DNA from: Armatimonadota bacterium
Lineage (GTDB): Bacteria; Sysuimicrobiota; Sysuimicrobiia; Sysuimicrobiales; VGFF01
NCBI GenBank assembly: GCA_016868955.1
Contig: VGFF01000102.1
Span: 1-7,209, forward strand
Reading direction: 5' to 3'
DNA: 7,209 nt
The translations under genes were made by a program, and so were the position numbers. Under the pieces are notes generated by a model. That model did not search any database. It was not told where the DNA came from and worked only from the letters and a program-made list of their open reading frames with translations. Shown in pieces: positions 7,071 to 7,209 of the stretch; positions within the stretch are counted from its first letter, which is position 1; each line of letters begins with the position of its first letter.

Positions 7071-7074
7071 AGGA
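7071..7074 (+). promoter_or_regulatory. ribosome-binding site of the SDR gene
   Basis: AGGA lies 10 bases before ATG 7085, within an A-rich leader. It is a modest match but the only one near the start, and it agrees with the start chosen from the SDR N-terminal homology. Confidence 0.4.
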
Positions 7075-7084
7075 CAAAACAGGG

Positions 7085-7209
7085 ATGACGCTGGTCGGCA
7101 AGAGAGTGCTTGTCACCGGAGGAAGCCGCAGCATCGGCCGCGCGATCGCCGTCGGGCTCGGCGCTGAAGGCGCCGCCGTCGGCGTCAACTACCGCGCCTC
7201 CGAGCAAGA
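7085..7209 (+). CDS. short-chain dehydrogenase/reductase (SDR), N-terminal part only
   Basis: The first 41 codons of an SDR-family oxidoreductase are present and the gene runs off the window end. Beta-1 (KRVLVTGG) leads into the nucleotide-binding loop TGGSRSIG at residues 11-18, then helix alpha-1 (RAIAVGLGAEG) and beta-2 (AAVGVNYRAS). This is the Rossmann-fold start of a classical FabG-like SDR. The Arg in NYRAS after beta-2 favours NADP(H) over NAD(H) by family knowledge. The usual motif is TGxxxGxG; here the middle glycine is Ser16, a tolerated variation in some SDRs. The catalytic Ser-Tyr-Lys residues lie beyond the window, so the substrate cannot be judged. The gene diverges from the isomerase/CoA-transferase/ThDP operon and may serve the same pathway or an unrelated one. 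Confidence 0.88.
   Translation, partial: MTLVGKRVLVTGGSRSIGRAIAVGLGAEGAAVGVNYRASEQ

Larger units (their letters stand above)
6960..7084. promoter_or_regulatory. divergent intergenic region between the operon and the SDR gene
   Basis: These 125 bases separate the operon's first start (GTG 6959, minus) from the SDR start (ATG 7085, plus) and must hold both promoters if both genes are expressed. About 7040-7080 is markedly richer in A and T than the rest of the window, as expected of a promoter. I find no convincing -35/-10 pair on either strand. The part nearest 6960-7010 still reads like lost isomerase coding sequence on the minus strand. Confidence 0.4.

Overview
The window is 7.2 kb of GC-rich bacterial chromosome. 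It is densely coded, with GTG/TTG as well as ATG starts, one strong Shine-Dalgarno site (GAGGAGG) and 4-bp gene overlaps. The gene mix (two CNNM/CorC-type membrane proteins, an acetolactate-synthase-like ThDP enzyme, a family III CoA-transferase, a sugar-isomerase-like TIM barrel and an SDR) suits a free-living, metabolically versatile soil- or sediment-type bacterium. The phylum cannot be fixed from the sequence. I see no RNA genes, CRISPR arrays, insertion sequences, integrases or phage genes.

Layout. (1) 116-2742, minus strand: two paralogous CNNM/CorC-HlyC membrane proteins, overlapping by ATGA, with a candidate promoter at 2824-2853. (2) 2984-3268, plus strand: remnant of a small conserved protein of unknown function. 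It keeps an excellent ribosome-binding site but has an in-frame TAA at codon 27 and loses its C-terminal end near 3268. (3) 3296-6959, minus strand: a catabolic-looking operon. In transcription order it holds a TIM-barrel isomerase/epimerase-like gene that seems to lack its N-terminal end, a family III CoA-transferase broken by two 1-base frameshifts and one TGA, and an intact ThDP-dependent enzyme. (4) 7085-end, plus strand: start of an SDR oxidoreductase, divergent from the operon and cut by the window edge.

How the genes might work together. A CoA-transferase next to a ThDP lyase/decarboxylase suggests activation of an organic acid to its CoA thioester followed by C-C cleavage, as in the oxalate pair (formyl-CoA transferase plus oxalyl-CoA decarboxylase) or 2-hydroxyacyl-CoA lyase systems. 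The isomerase and SDR would feed or drain such a route. This is inference: the substrate is not visible, and the transferase as read cannot be made full length. The main message is localized gene decay (or, alternatively, clustered sequence errors) between about 2.98 and 7.03 kb, beside fully intact genes. I found no convincing novel molecular system.
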